64,000 bases of DNA from CAIWXH01 sp964555675 (GTDB taxonomy: Bacteria > Chloroflexota > Chloroflexia > Chloroflexales > Chloroflexaceae): the NCBI GenBank assembly GCA_964555675.1, contig CAZKTU010000004.1:1-64000 (forward strand), written 5' to 3'. The position numbers and the translations under genes are program-made. Shown here in pieces: positions 12,027-20,737 of this stretch. Position 1 is the first letter of the stretch. The number at the start of each line of letters is the position of its first letter. The notes under the pieces were generated by a model. The model did not search any database and had not been told where the DNA came from. It saw only the letters and a program-made list of their open reading frames with translations.

Positions 12027-13049
12027 CTAACCGCGGAGGATGGCGCGCAGGGCGGGGAGGCCGAGCTCGCGGCCGGCCGAGTCGTCGGCGCGGCGCACGA
12101 GCAGGCGTGGGGGCGTCGCATTGGGGGCGAAGAGCTCGGCGTGGAGGCGGAGCGAGGTGAAGCCCGCGGCGATCGCCGCGCCCGCGGCGGCCACCAGCGG
12201 GGCGGGGCCGACGATGACGATCTGCTGATCGAAGCCCGTGTGGGCGACCAGGAGCTCGGGGCCGACAGAGCGGGCGACGATCCCACCCAGGCGCGCGAGC
12301 AGCGCCTCGGCCTGGGCCCGGCCGACCTCGCGCACCAGCCCGGCGAAACGCGCCAGCCCGACGCCGAGGGCCGCCCAGCCGGGCGCCGCCGTGGCCGCGG
12401 GCAGCCCGCGCTCGAGGGCGTGGAGGCAGGCCAGGCCCGTGACCGGGTGGTGCTGCTCGTAGCAGGGCAGCCGCCTGGCCCGCTCGACCAGCCGGTCGTG
12501 GGCCGCGGCATCGAGGGCCATCAGGGCGGCGAGCCGGTAGATCAGGGCTTCGGCGAGGAAGGGCTTGACCAGGTAGTCGTCAAGGGGGCCGGCCGGCGGG
12601 CGCCGCGTATCGCCCCAAGGGTCCAGGGCCGAGACCATCAGGATGGGCAGCTGCGAGGTCGCCGCCTCGGCGCGCAGGGCGCGGCGCAGGGCGAAGCCGT
12701 CGAGGCCGGGCTTATTCACGTCGGTCAGCAGCAGCTGGGGGCGCGCCCGGCGCGCCAGCTCGAGGGTAGCCCGCCCGTCGCCCGTGGGCGCGCCGATATA
12801 CTCAAAGCCGTAGTCGCCGAGTAGGGCCCCGTAGATCGAGCGGATCGCGGGGTCGTCGTCGCTGACCAGGACGCGGGCCAGGGGCCGAAAGGGCGCAGCC
12901 GGGATGTCCGCGTGGCGCACGTTCTGGAAGAACGGGCGCCGCTGGTGCGGGCCATGGCGCTGCGAGGCGACATAGGTCACGTAATTGGCCTTTGTAGGGC
13001 GGGGAAGCCGTGCGCCAGTGGGGCGCTCTGTCAGTATAAACGCGGCCAT
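12027..13049 (-). CDS. Response regulator with degenerate GGDEF-like output domain
   Basis: 340 residues. A receiver domain begins near residue 58: RVLVSDDDPAIRS gives the acidic pocket, LLLTDVNKPGLDG the phospho-acceptor Asp110, MVSALDP the switch Ser140, and YLVKPF Lys162. About 160 residues follow with the outline of a diguanylate cyclase domain. HPVTGLACLHALERGL takes the place of DPLTGLPNR, and AHTGFDQQIVIVG stands where RxGGDEFxxL should be. The GGDEF loop and metal/GTP residues are missing, so it should not make c-di-GMP; it may bind a partner. The roughly 55 residues before the receiver domain are unconserved-looking, and a GTG-type internal start cannot be ruled out. Divergent from the biotin carboxylase gene; no histidine kinase is adjacent. 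Confidence 0.8.
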   Translation of the reverse strand: MAAFILTERPTGARLPRPTKANYVTYVASQRHGPHQRRPFFQNVRHADIPAAPFRPLARVLVSDDDPAIRSIYGALLGDYGFEYIGAPTGDGRATLELARRARPQLLLTDVNKPGLDGFALRRALRAEAATSQLPILMVSALDPWGDTRRPPAGPLDDYLVKPFLAEALIYRLAALMALDAAAHDRLVERARRLPCYEQHHPVTGLACLHALERGLPAATAAPGWAALGVGLARFAGLVREVGRAQAEALLARLGGIVARSVGPELLVAHTGFDQQIVIVGPAPLVAAAGAAIAAGFTSLRLHAELFAPNATPPRLLVRRADDSAGRELGLPALRAILRG

Positions 13050-13097
13050 TCGCGGGAAGGTTACGGGTCGGCCATAGCTTTGTAACGGGCGGCGGTA

Positions 13098-13106
13098 TGC
13101 TACAAT
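13098..13106 (+). promoter_or_regulatory. Extended -10 promoter of the biotin carboxylase gene
   Basis: TGCTACAAT, with TTGTAA 15 bp upstream of TACAAT (13080-13085). Sixty bases separate it from the start codon. It lies in the 117-bp divergent space shared with the response regulator. Confidence 0.55.
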
Positions 13107-13166
13107 TGGCCTGGCGACGTAGCCGAGCTGCGCGCCGGGGAAGCCGCACATATCCCGACAAGGCCT

Positions 13167-14942
13167 ATGTTTGACACTGTGCTGATCGCGAACCGCGGCG
13201 AGATCGCCTTGCGCGTGATGCGCGCCTGTCGCGAACTCGGCCTGCGCTGCGTCGCAGTCTACTCCGAGGCCGATCGCGACGCACCCCATGTGAGCTATGC
13301 CGACGCCGCCTATCTGCTCGGCCCTGCCCAATCTTCCGAGAGCTATCTGAACATCCCGCGCATCGTCGAGGTGGCCCAGCAGGCCGGCGCCGGCGCCGTT
13401 CACCCCGGCTATGGCTTCCTCGCCGAGAACCCCGACTTCGCCCGCGCCGTGGCCGCGGCCGGCATGGTCTTCGTCGGCCCGCCCCCCGAGGCCATGGAGC
13501 GCATGGGCGGCAAGACCGCCGCCCGCCGCGAGGCCAGCGCCGCCGGCGTCCCCGTCGTCCCGGGCACCCTCGAGCCCCTCGAGGACCTGGCCGAGATCGC
13601 CCGCCTGGCCGATGGCTTCGGCTACCCGATCGCGATCAAGGCCGTGGGCGGCGGCGGCGGCCGCGGCCTGCGCGTGGTGCGCTCGCCCGACGAGATCGGC
13701 GAGGCCTTCGCCAGCGCCCGCCGCGAGGCCGAGGTCGCCTTCAAGAACGGCGCGCTCTATGTCGAGAAGTACCTGGCCACGCCCCGCCATATCGAGATCC
13801 AGATCCTCGCCGACGCCCACGGCAATGTGGTCCACCTCGGCGAGCGCGACTGCTCGGTGCAGCGCCGCCACCAGAAGCTGATCGAAGAGGCCCCCTCGCC
13901 CGCCATCACGCCCGCCCTGCGGGCCGAGATGGGCGCCGCGGCCGTGCGCCTGGCCCAGTCGGTCGGCTATGTCGGCGCCGGCACCCTCGAGTTCCTCTTC
14001 CAGGATGGCCAGTACTTCTTCCTCGAGATGAATACGCGCATCCAGGTCGAACACACTGTCACCGAGGCGGTCTACGGGGTCGACCTGGTCAGGGCCCAGC
14101 TGCGCGTCGCCCAGGGCGAGCCGCTCTGGCTGCGCCAGGAGGAGCTGACCCCGCGCGGCCACGCGATCGAGTGCCGCATCAACGCCGAAGACCCGCTCCA
14201 TGGCTTCCGCCCCGCCCTCGGCACGGTGACCACCTATAGCGAGCCCGCCGGCCTCGGCGTGCGCGTCGACAGCGGCGTGCGCCCCGACTATGCCATCCCC
14301 CAGTTCTACGACTCGCTGCTCGCCAAGCTGGTGGTCTGGGCCGAGAGCCGCCCCGAGGCGATCGCTCGCGCCCAGCGGGCCCTGGCCGACTATACGATCG
14401 GCGGCGTGATTACGACCATCCCCTTCCATCGGGCCGCCCTCGCCCACCCGATTTTCGCCGCCGGCGAGGTGAGCGTCAACTTCATCGCCCAGCACCCCGA
14501 GCTGGTCGAGCAGACCCGCGCTTTCGCGCCCGCCCCCGCCGAGCCGCTCGAGCCCGCCGCCGCCGAGGAGGCCGCCGAGCCCCGCAGCTTCACGATCGAG
14601 GTCAACAGCCGCCGCTTCGGGGTCAAGGTCTTCGGCGCCGGGCCCGCCCTCGCCGTCGCCCCCCAGAAGGCCGCCGGCAACGGCAAACGACCCGCCGCCA
14701 GGAAGGCGAGCATGGCCCTGAAGGTCGACGGCGTGATCAGCCCCATTCAGGGTCGCATCGCCGCCGTGCGCGCCGAGCCCGGCCAGCAGGTCGAGGCCGG
14801 TCAGGTGCTCTTCATCGTCGAGGCGATGAAGATGGAGAATGAGATCACCGCGCCCCATGCCGGCACACTCGCCGAAGTCCGCGCCCAGGCGGGCGGCACC
14901 GTCGAGGCCGGCGGCATCCTGGCGACCTACGCCAGCCACTAG
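13167..14942 (+). CDS. Acyl-CoA (acetyl/propionyl-CoA) carboxylase alpha chain: biotin carboxylase plus BCCP
   Basis: 591 residues. The biotin carboxylase domain begins MFDTVLIANRGEIALRVMRA, with HPGYGFLAEN, the glycine-rich ATP loop KAVGGGGGRGLRVV, LGERDCSVQRRHQK and EMNTRIQVEHTVTE. After a Pro/Ala-rich linker (about 450-520) comes a biotinyl carrier domain, VDGVISPIQGRI...VEAMKMENE, with the biotinylated Lys near residue 555. It carboxylates its own biotin using ATP and bicarbonate, then passes CO2 to a carboxyltransferase. No carboxyltransferase beta subunit lies nearby, so the substrate (acetyl- or propionyl-CoA) is undecided. The biotin carboxylase-BCCP fusion is normal for acyl-CoA carboxylase alpha chains of high-GC bacteria. 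Confidence 0.92.
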   Translation: MFDTVLIANRGEIALRVMRACRELGLRCVAVYSEADRDAPHVSYADAAYLLGPAQSSESYLNIPRIVEVAQQAGAGAVHPGYGFLAENPDFARAVAAAGMVFVGPPPEAMERMGGKTAARREASAAGVPVVPGTLEPLEDLAEIARLADGFGYPIAIKAVGGGGGRGLRVVRSPDEIGEAFASARREAEVAFKNGALYVEKYLATPRHIEIQILADAHGNVVHLGERDCSVQRRHQKLIEEAPSPAITPALRAEMGAAAVRLAQSVGYVGAGTLEFLFQDGQYFFLEMNTRIQVEHTVTEAVYGVDLVRAQLRVAQGEPLWLRQEELTPRGHAIECRINAEDPLHGFRPALGTVTTYSEPAGLGVRVDSGVRPDYAIPQFYDSLLAKLVVWAESRPEAIARAQRALADYTIGGVITTIPFHRAALAHPIFAAGEVSVNFIAQHPELVEQTRAFAPAPAEPLEPAAAEEAAEPRSFTIEVNSRRFGVKVFGAGPALAVAPQKAAGNGKRPAARKASMALKVDGVISPIQGRIAAVRAEPGQQVEAGQVLFIVEAMKMENEITAPHAGTLAEVRAQAGGTVEAGGILATYASH

Positions 14943-15005
14943 CCAGGTTCCAGGGGGCTGGCGACTGCCGGCCGGCCCAGCCCCCTGCCCCTGCCTCTCG
15001 AAGCT

Positions 15006-15635
15006 ATGGCGACCGAGACGGTCACCCTCAGGCCGGCGACGGCCGCCGACGCCGAGACCCTCGCCGACCTTGTGGTGCAGCTGTACCACACCGAGGTGCC
15101 CGGCGGCCTGCGCAGCCCCCGCGCCGGCCAGTTGCGCCTCTTCCGCTACCTGATCGAGCACGAGCTGGCCGGCGGGGTGCGCGGCCGCTTCCTCGCCGTC
15201 GACGAGGGCGGCGCCCCCGTCGGCAGCGCCAGTGTGCGCCTCTACGGCGACCCCACCCTCGCCACCCTCCCCCCCGGCCTCGCCTCGGTCGCCGTGCGCT
15301 CGGTCGGCCTCGGCGATACCCTGCGCATCGCCGGGGCCATGCTGCGCGGCTCGCTCGTGGGCGAGACCACCCTGCGCCGCGGCGAGTGCTTCATCTATAG
15401 CGTCGTGGTCGCCGAGACCCAGCGCGGCCGCGGCCTCGGCCAGTCGATGATGGGCCAGCTCGAGGCCCACGCCCGCCGCGCCGGCGCCCGCACCGCTCTG
15501 CTGCGCGTCATCGTCGGCAACGAGCGCGCCCGCAGCCTCTACCGCAAGCTCGGCTACGAGGTCGTTAGCCGCACGCCACCCTGGATCGATCGGGTCGCCC
15601 TGCCCTCAGAGTTGATGCGCAAAGAATTGAGTTAA
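15006..15635 (+). CDS. GNAT-family N-acetyltransferase
   Basis: 209 residues. The C-terminal half has the acetyl-CoA-binding pattern: SVVVAETQRGRGLGQSMM (R/QxxGxG/A loop), then LRVIVGNERARSLYRKLGYE, the final beta-alpha segment of GNAT enzymes. The start fits TLRPATAADAETLADLV, the usual first strand and helix. The substrate is not predictable. It sits 63 bp after the carboxylase gene, with proS starting 57 bp downstream; a possible proS promoter overlaps its last codons. Confidence 0.85.
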   Translation: MATETVTLRPATAADAETLADLVVQLYHTEVPGGLRSPRAGQLRLFRYLIEHELAGGVRGRFLAVDEGGAPVGSASVRLYGDPTLATLPPGLASVAVRSVGLGDTLRIAGAMLRGSLVGETTLRRGECFIYSVVVAETQRGRGLGQSMMGQLEAHARRAGARTALLRVIVGNERARSLYRKLGYEVVSRTPPWIDRVALPSELMRKELS

Positions 15636-15638
15636 AAT
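15612..15638 (+). promoter_or_regulatory. proS promoter candidate
   Basis: TTGATG (15612-15617) and TAAAAT (15633-15638), with a short 15-bp spacer, overlapping the end of the acetyltransferase gene. There is no room for a T-box leader before proS. Confidence 0.4.
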
Positions 15639-15691
15639 GCAGGCGTGCGCAGGTATGCCCTGCGGGCCCCTATTAGCGTCGAGGAGCGACC

Positions 15692-17134
15692 ATGCCGAAG
15701 GATGTTATTACAACGCGGGCGAAGGACTATAACCAGTGGTACCTCGACATTGTCCGCGAGGCCGATATGGCCGAGGTGGCCGAGGTGGTGCGCGGTTGTA
15801 TCGTCTTCAAACCCACGGGCTGGGCAATCTGGGAGATGATGCAGCGCGAGCTCGACGACCGCATCAAAGAGACCGGCCATAGCAATGTGCAGTTCCCGCT
15901 CTTGATCCCCAAGAGCTTCATCATGCGCGAGGCCGAGCACGTCGAGGGCTTCGCCCCCGAGGTCGCCGAGGTGACCCGCGCCGGCGGCGAGGAGCTCACC
16001 GAGCCCTATGTCATCCGCCCCACCAGCGAGACGATTATCGGCCACTTCTACTCCAAGTGGATCCGCTCCTACCGCGACCTGCCCCTGCTCTATAACCAGT
16101 GGTGCAATGTGATGCGCTGGGAGCTGCGTACGCGCCCCTTCCTGCGTACCGCCGAGTTCATCTGGCAGGAGGGCCATACAGCCCACGCGACGGAGGCCGA
16201 TGCTGAAGCGGAAACCCTGAAAATTCTGTATGACGTTTACGCCGACTTCGCCGAGCAGGTGATGGCCGTCCCCGTCATTCGCGGCCTCAAGACCGAGAAG
16301 GAGAAGTTCCCCGGGGCCCTGCGTTCGTACTGCATCGAGGCCATGATGCAGGATGGGCGGGCCCTGCAGGCCGGCACCTCGCACAACCTCGGCCAGAACT
16401 TCGCCCACGCCTTCGATATCACTTTCACCGACCAGAACAATACCGTCCAGCACTGCTGGACGACCAGCTGGGGCGTCTCGACCCGCCTGATCGGCGCCCT
16501 GATCATGACCCACTCCGACGACGAGGGCCTGGTGCTGCCCCCGCGCCTCGCCCCCACTCAGGTGGTCGTCGTGCCGATCTACAAGAACGACGAGGAGCGC
16601 GCGAAGGTGATGGAGGCCGTCGCCAGGATCACCGGCGCCTGGAAGGGCCGCCTGCGCTTCAAGGTCGACGACCGCACCAACCTCACCCCCGGCTTCAAGT
16701 ACAACGAGTGGGAGATCAAGGGCGTCCCCGTGCGCATCGAGGTCGGCCCCAAGGATGTCGAGAAGGGCAGCGTCGCCATCGCCCGCCGCGATGTCCCCGG
16801 CCGCGAGGGCAAGAGCTTCGTGCCCCAGGATGGTCTCACCGAGCGCATCCTCACCCTGCTCGACGAGATCCAGGCCGGCCTCTTCCAGCGGGCCCTCAAG
16901 TTCCGCGAGGAGCGCAGCGCCTTCGTCGCCAGCTACGATGAGCTGAAGCAGCAGATCGAGCGGGGCTTCGCCTGGGCCTACTGGGACGGTAGCGACGAGG
17001 ACGAGAAGCGCATCCAGGAAGAGACCCGCGCGACGATCCGCTGCATCCCCCTCGAGCAGCCCGACGCCCCCGGCGTCTGTGTCTACACGGGCCGCCCGAC
17101 CCAGCGCCAGGTGGTCTTCTCGCGCGCCTACTAA
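15692..17134 (+). CDS. proS: Prolyl-tRNA synthetase, eukaryote/archaeal-like type
   Basis: 480 residues, the length of the type without the bacterial editing insertion. Class II motifs are clear: motif 2 region NQWCNVMRWELRTRPFLRTAEF, the TSETII motif in YVIRPTSETIIGHFYSKW, and the Pro-binding WQEGHTAHAT. The anticodon domain begins PTQVVVVPIYK, and the protein ends in VVFSRAY with the C-terminal Tyr typical of this type. It charges tRNA-Pro. The eukaryote-like form is scattered through bacteria and is common in Chloroflexota and Deinococcus-Thermus. A clear intrinsic terminator follows. Confidence 0.96.
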   Translation: MPKDVITTRAKDYNQWYLDIVREADMAEVAEVVRGCIVFKPTGWAIWEMMQRELDDRIKETGHSNVQFPLLIPKSFIMREAEHVEGFAPEVAEVTRAGGEELTEPYVIRPTSETIIGHFYSKWIRSYRDLPLLYNQWCNVMRWELRTRPFLRTAEFIWQEGHTAHATEADAEAETLKILYDVYADFAEQVMAVPVIRGLKTEKEKFPGALRSYCIEAMMQDGRALQAGTSHNLGQNFAHAFDITFTDQNNTVQHCWTTSWGVSTRLIGALIMTHSDDEGLVLPPRLAPTQVVVVPIYKNDEERAKVMEAVARITGAWKGRLRFKVDDRTNLTPGFKYNEWEIKGVPVRIEVGPKDVEKGSVAIARRDVPGREGKSFVPQDGLTERILTLLDEIQAGLFQRALKFREERSAFVASYDELKQQIERGFAWAYWDGSDEDEKRIQEETRATIRCIPLEQPDAPGVCVYTGRPTQRQVVFSRAY

Positions 17135-17147
17135 CGGCACCATGAGC

Positions 17148-17184
17148 GAGGCGTGGAGGGCCAGGCTCTCCACGCCTCTTTTTT
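17148..17184 (+). terminator. Rho-independent terminator of proS
   Basis: A 13-bp stem with one G-T pair (17148-17160 with 17166-17178), a 5-base loop and six T at 17179-17184. The stem GCGTGGAGGG...CTCTCCACGC resembles the hairpin repeats near 11750 and 24550. Confidence 0.92.
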
Positions 17185-19381
17185 AGCGCGCCAGCACCTC
17201 GCGCTCGGCGTCGTCGCCGATACGGAAGCTCATCAGCCGGATCACGTCGCTCCCCGCCACCTCGGGGGGCAGGGCCTCGCCGTGCCACAGGGGCAGGCGC
17301 GCCCCGTCCGGCAGGGTGTAGAGGCCCAGGACCGCCTGGTAGGTGCCCGGCGGCAGGTCGGCCGGCAGGGCGATCGGCAGCGCCGTGCCGAACTGCTGCC
17401 CCGCCTGCCATGTCTCGAACATGGCGTCGTCGAGCTGGGCGTCGATCTGGGCGACCCGCTCGCCCCGCTCGTTGAGCACGTGGATGAAGCTGAAGACCCC
17501 GCCGGGACGGTCCACCTGGATATCCCACGAGGGAGTGATCACCAGAGTCGAGGCCAGCAGGCTCGAGCTGTAGCCCCGCAGATGCACCCCGCTGAACACG
17601 GCGCCCACGGCGTTGGTGTAGGGCCGCGGCAGCTGGTGGATGGTGGCGTAGGTGACGCCCCGCACGCGCACCGTGTAGAGCGGCGGCGTCTGCTGCGCGT
17701 AGGCCTCGGCCACGGTGCGCGTGTCGCGATCGGCCACGCTGGCGTAGACCACCGCGTAGTTGGCCGGCTCGACCACTGTGTCCAGGTCCAGGTCGCGCAC
17801 CGGCACGCCCGCGGGCACGAAGGGGGTCAGGGTCGGGGGCAGCCACGAGAGCACGGCCCCGCGCTCCAGGTCGGGGCGACCGCTGAGCCAGGCCCCCACC
17901 TGCTCCATGCCCTCGCCCCAGCCCGCCAGCAGCACGCCCTGGGCGGGCGCGCCCCCACCCAGAAGCGGATTGTAGTAGGCCAGGTAGTAGGGTTTGTAGA
18001 GCAGCGACGGCAGCAGGGTCGCGCCGAGCAGGGCCAGGGCGCCGACCGTGGCCGCGGCCCGGCGGGTCCGCGCTGCCAGGACCCTCAGGCCGCCGGAGGC
18101 CACCGCGACCGCCGCGCTCAGGCCCATGGCGCCCAGGATCTGCAGAGAGGGCCAGATGGGTAGCAGGTAGCGGTCGAACTTCTTGGCCAGCAGGGTCAGG
18201 GCGACCGTGAAGAGGGCCACGAAGAGGGCCAGGGCCGCCGCGACGCGGGGCTCGGTGATGATCGGCACGGGCCCACCCACCGGCGCCAGGCCGCGCCATA
18301 GCTGGCTCAGCCTGTAGCCGGCCAGGAGGAGCAGGGCGCCGAGGCCGAGCATGGTGAGGGCCTCGCCCCGCCAGGCCACCACCGAGATATAGAAGGGCCA
18401 GCCCGGGTCGGCGATCGGCGCGCCCATAAAGAAGTTGCCCGAGCTGTGGGGCTGCGCGCCATTGTCGATCACCTCGCCCGCCACGGCGCCCAGGGCCTCG
18501 GAGGGGCTCACCCACATCGCCGGCCACAGGACAACGAAGGTCAGGGCGGCCACCGCCAGCCAGACGGCCAGACGGGCGGCGGCGATACGCGTGGCCGCGA
18601 GCAGCACAGTCCGGCTCAGACGCTGCCCCCATAGCTCGCCCCCGAGCAGGATCAGGCCCGTGAGCGGCGGCAGCAGCAGCGCCGGGGCCTTGGTCAGCAT
18701 GGCCAGGCCCCCGAACAGGCCCGCCCCGGCCAGGGCGAATAGCCTGCGCGGGCCGGGCGGGGCCGCCGCCGTCGCCACCAGCAGCCAGAGCAGGCTCAGG
18801 GTCATGCAGGTGGCGAGGAGCGCGTCGAGGTGCAGCAGCCTGCTATGGGCGATCAGGAAGGGCGAGCAGGCCCAGAAGAGCGCGGCCAGGAAAGCCGTGC
18901 GCGGCCTCAGCAGCCGCCGCAGCAGCAGGTAGCCCAGCCCGACGGCCAGGGAGTTGACGACGGCCAGGGGCGTGCGTAGAAAAGCGAGGAAGTCGGCCCC
19001 GCCACCCTGGGTGGGCTCTTGCAGGCCCGAGCTCAGGGCCATGTGCCGGCCAATAGCGCCCAACCACATGGTCGTCACGCCCGGGTGGCCGGTCTGATTG
19101 GTGGCCGCCCAGTCGCCCATGCTCAGGGCGTCGCCGAAGCGTTCCACCCGCTCTTGCCAGAAATAGGCCTCGTCCGTCGTATAGAAGTCGTTGAGGTTGG
19201 CGAGGCGGGGCAGCAGGGCGATCCCGATCAGGAGTAGGGTGGCCAGCCAGGTGGGTATGCCGAGGGAGAAGGGGAGGGCGGCTGCCGGGTAGTGGTCGGG
19301 CCGCTCCGGGCGCAGCGTTGCGTGGAGGCGGTGGTGAGCCTGCCGCCCGCGCTCCAGGCCGACGCGTCGTAATCCGAACAC
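17183..19381 (-). CDS. GT39-family (PMT-like) membrane glycosyltransferase
   Basis: 732 residues from a GTG at 19381 preceded by GGAGG. About 11 hydrophobic segments fill residues 30-480, with the acidic site FYTTDEAYFWQERVERF after the first helix as in GT39/PMT enzymes. These use polyprenyl-phosphate sugars, such as the product of the enzyme at 3341-4174, to glycosylate proteins or lipids on the outer face. The last 200 residues form a beta-rich extracytoplasmic domain (LPADLPPGTYQAVLGLYTLP) of the kind seen in large Chloroflexota membrane glycosyltransferases. It converges on proS, and its stop overlaps the proS terminator. Acceptor unknown. Confidence 0.87.
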   Translation of the reverse strand: MFGLRRVGLERGRQAHHRLHATLRPERPDHYPAAALPFSLGIPTWLATLLLIGIALLPRLANLNDFYTTDEAYFWQERVERFGDALSMGDWAATNQTGHPGVTTMWLGAIGRHMALSSGLQEPTQGGGADFLAFLRTPLAVVNSLAVGLGYLLLRRLLRPRTAFLAALFWACSPFLIAHSRLLHLDALLATCMTLSLLWLLVATAAAPPGPRRLFALAGAGLFGGLAMLTKAPALLLPPLTGLILLGGELWGQRLSRTVLLAATRIAAARLAVWLAVAALTFVVLWPAMWVSPSEALGAVAGEVIDNGAQPHSSGNFFMGAPIADPGWPFYISVVAWRGEALTMLGLGALLLLAGYRLSQLWRGLAPVGGPVPIITEPRVAAALALFVALFTVALTLLAKKFDRYLLPIWPSLQILGAMGLSAAVAVASGGLRVLAARTRRAAATVGALALLGATLLPSLLYKPYYLAYYNPLLGGGAPAQGVLLAGWGEGMEQVGAWLSGRPDLERGAVLSWLPPTLTPFVPAGVPVRDLDLDTVVEPANYAVVYASVADRDTRTVAEAYAQQTPPLYTVRVRGVTYATIHQLPRPYTNAVGAVFSGVHLRGYSSSLLASTLVITPSWDIQVDRPGGVFSFIHVLNERGERVAQIDAQLDDAMFETWQAGQQFGTALPIALPADLPPGTYQAVLGLYTLPDGARLPLWHGEALPPEVAGSDVIRLMSFRIGDDAEREVLAR

Positions 19382-19579
19382 GTGCGCCTCCAGCGTGGTG
19401 GCTGAATTATCATTTGGGAAGGCCGATCTACTCGCGAGTATAGGCCCGCCGGCCCGCCCGGGGAAGAGTCTTTAGGCGTAGTGCGTGTCGCCCGTAAGGA
19501 CGAATAGTTGTAGTACGTTTTGCATGACGGGGGACGCAAAAATGCCCGCCCCGCGCCGTTCATGCCCCGCGCAGCTCGG

Positions 19580-19612
19580 GTTATCCCGATCTGTGTACAA
19601 CATGTGGATAAC
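19580..19612. promoter_or_regulatory. DnaA-box-like site within an inverted repeat
   Basis: TGTGGATAA at 19603-19611 is the exact complement of the classical DnaA box TTATCCACA. It also forms the right arm of GTTATCC...GGATAAC (19580-19586 and 19606-19612). A related TGTGTACAA lies between. It follows the stop of the leftward GT4 gene in the 234-bp gap before the GT39 gene. Confidence 0.4.
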
Positions 19613-19615
19613 TGC

Positions 19616-20731
19616 TCAGGCGCTCGCGCCCAGCATGGCCCTGTAGACCTCGACGTGGCGGCGGGCCACAGCCGCCTGGGTGAAGCCGGCGAGGACGCGG
19701 GCGCGGCCCCGGCGCGCGAGCTCGCTCCGCAGCTGCGGATCGCCGGCGAGGCGGGCCAGGGCGGCGCGCAGGGCGGGGATGTCGCCCTCGGGAAAGATCA
19801 GGCCCGCGTCGCCGATCACATTGGGGATCTCACCCGAGCTCGAGCCGACCACGGGAACGCCGCAGCTCATGGCCTCGATCAGCACGCGCCCGAACTGCTC
19901 CTTCCAGCTTGGCGTCGTGCGCGACGGCAGGACGAGGGCGTCGAAAGCGCGCAGAGCGGCGGGCACCTCGGTGCTGCCAACGGCTGGGCTGAGGGTGACG
20001 CGCCGACCGAGGCCCAGCTGGGCGATGCGGCGCTCGACGGCGGGGCGCTGGTTGCCGTCGCCGACCAGGCGCAGTGATACCGTGGGCGGCAGACCGGCCA
20101 CGGCCTCGAGCAGGTCGAGGATGCCCTTCTCGGGCACCAGCCGCCCCAGATAGCCGATCTGCAACGAGCCGTCCGCCGGCCTCGCGCCCTCCTCCTTCGG
20201 CCGGAACAACTGGGGGTCGACGCCGAACTGCGGCACAATGGTCAGGGGGCCGCTGTAGCCGTGGCGACGGATGATCGTCGCGGCCTCTTGGTTGCAAGCC
20301 ATAGCGTGGGCGGCGTGGCGAAAGTTGTAGCGCTCGAAGAGGTTGAAGGGGGGCGGGTAGGCCCGCTCGATATTGGCGTAGTTGTAGAAGCAGCAGCGCG
20401 CCCCCAGGGCCACGCCCAGGCGCATGGCCTGGAAGGTGGCCAGGTTGAACGACTCCTCGTCGATATGCAGCACCTGGGGGCGCAGCCGGCGCAGGGCCCG
20501 CCCGAGGGCCGGGTAGAAGTGCAGGTGGTGGCGCCCGTTGAGCGCGATCGGCAGACTCTCGAGGCTATAGCCCTCGGTGTAACGGCGCTCGAGGGGCAGC
20601 ATGCCCACCCGCGGCTCGCGCCAGCCGGGGGGCACCAGGGCCGTGAGCTCGACGCCGAGACGCGCGATCTCCTCCAGCTTGAGCTGGTAGGCTCCGGCAA
20701 CCAGGGCCTTGGACAGAATGACGACGCGCAT
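19616..20731 (-). CDS. Glycosyltransferase family 4 (GT-B)
   Basis: 371 residues. The N-terminal Rossmann domain starts MRVVILSKALVAGAYQ. The C-terminal nucleotide-sugar-binding domain has LQIGYLGRLVPEKGILDLLEAV and FGRVLIEAMSCGVPVVGSSSGEIPNVI, the EX7E region of GT4. The donor sugar and acceptor are unknown. It starts 6 bp after the VOC gene stop and is the last gene of the serC-VOC-GT4 run. A GT39 gene follows in the same direction, so a glycan-related role is plausible. Confidence 0.88.
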   Translation of the reverse strand: MRVVILSKALVAGAYQLKLEEIARLGVELTALVPPGWREPRVGMLPLERRYTEGYSLESLPIALNGRHHLHFYPALGRALRRLRPQVLHIDEESFNLATFQAMRLGVALGARCCFYNYANIERAYPPPFNLFERYNFRHAAHAMACNQEAATIIRRHGYSGPLTIVPQFGVDPQLFRPKEEGARPADGSLQIGYLGRLVPEKGILDLLEAVAGLPPTVSLRLVGDGNQRPAVERRIAQLGLGRRVTLSPAVGSTEVPAALRAFDALVLPSRTTPSWKEQFGRVLIEAMSCGVPVVGSSSGEIPNVIGDAGLIFPEGDIPALRAALARLAGDPQLRSELARRGRARVLAGFTQAAVARRHVEVYRAMLGASA

Positions 20732-20737
20732 ACACTC

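Noticed and set aside
13050..15470. Upstream extension of the response regulator frame to 15470
   Set aside because: The extra 807 codons lie antisense to the biotin carboxylase gene and have low-complexity composition. The protein-like part begins near the receiver domain.
15635..15692. T-box riboswitch before proS
   Set aside because: The space between the acetyltransferase stop and proS is 57 bp, too short for a T-box, and no specifier stem is visible.
19580..19612. Replication origin
   Set aside because: Only one perfect DnaA box, no AT-rich unwinding region, and no dnaA, dnaN or gyrase genes nearby.
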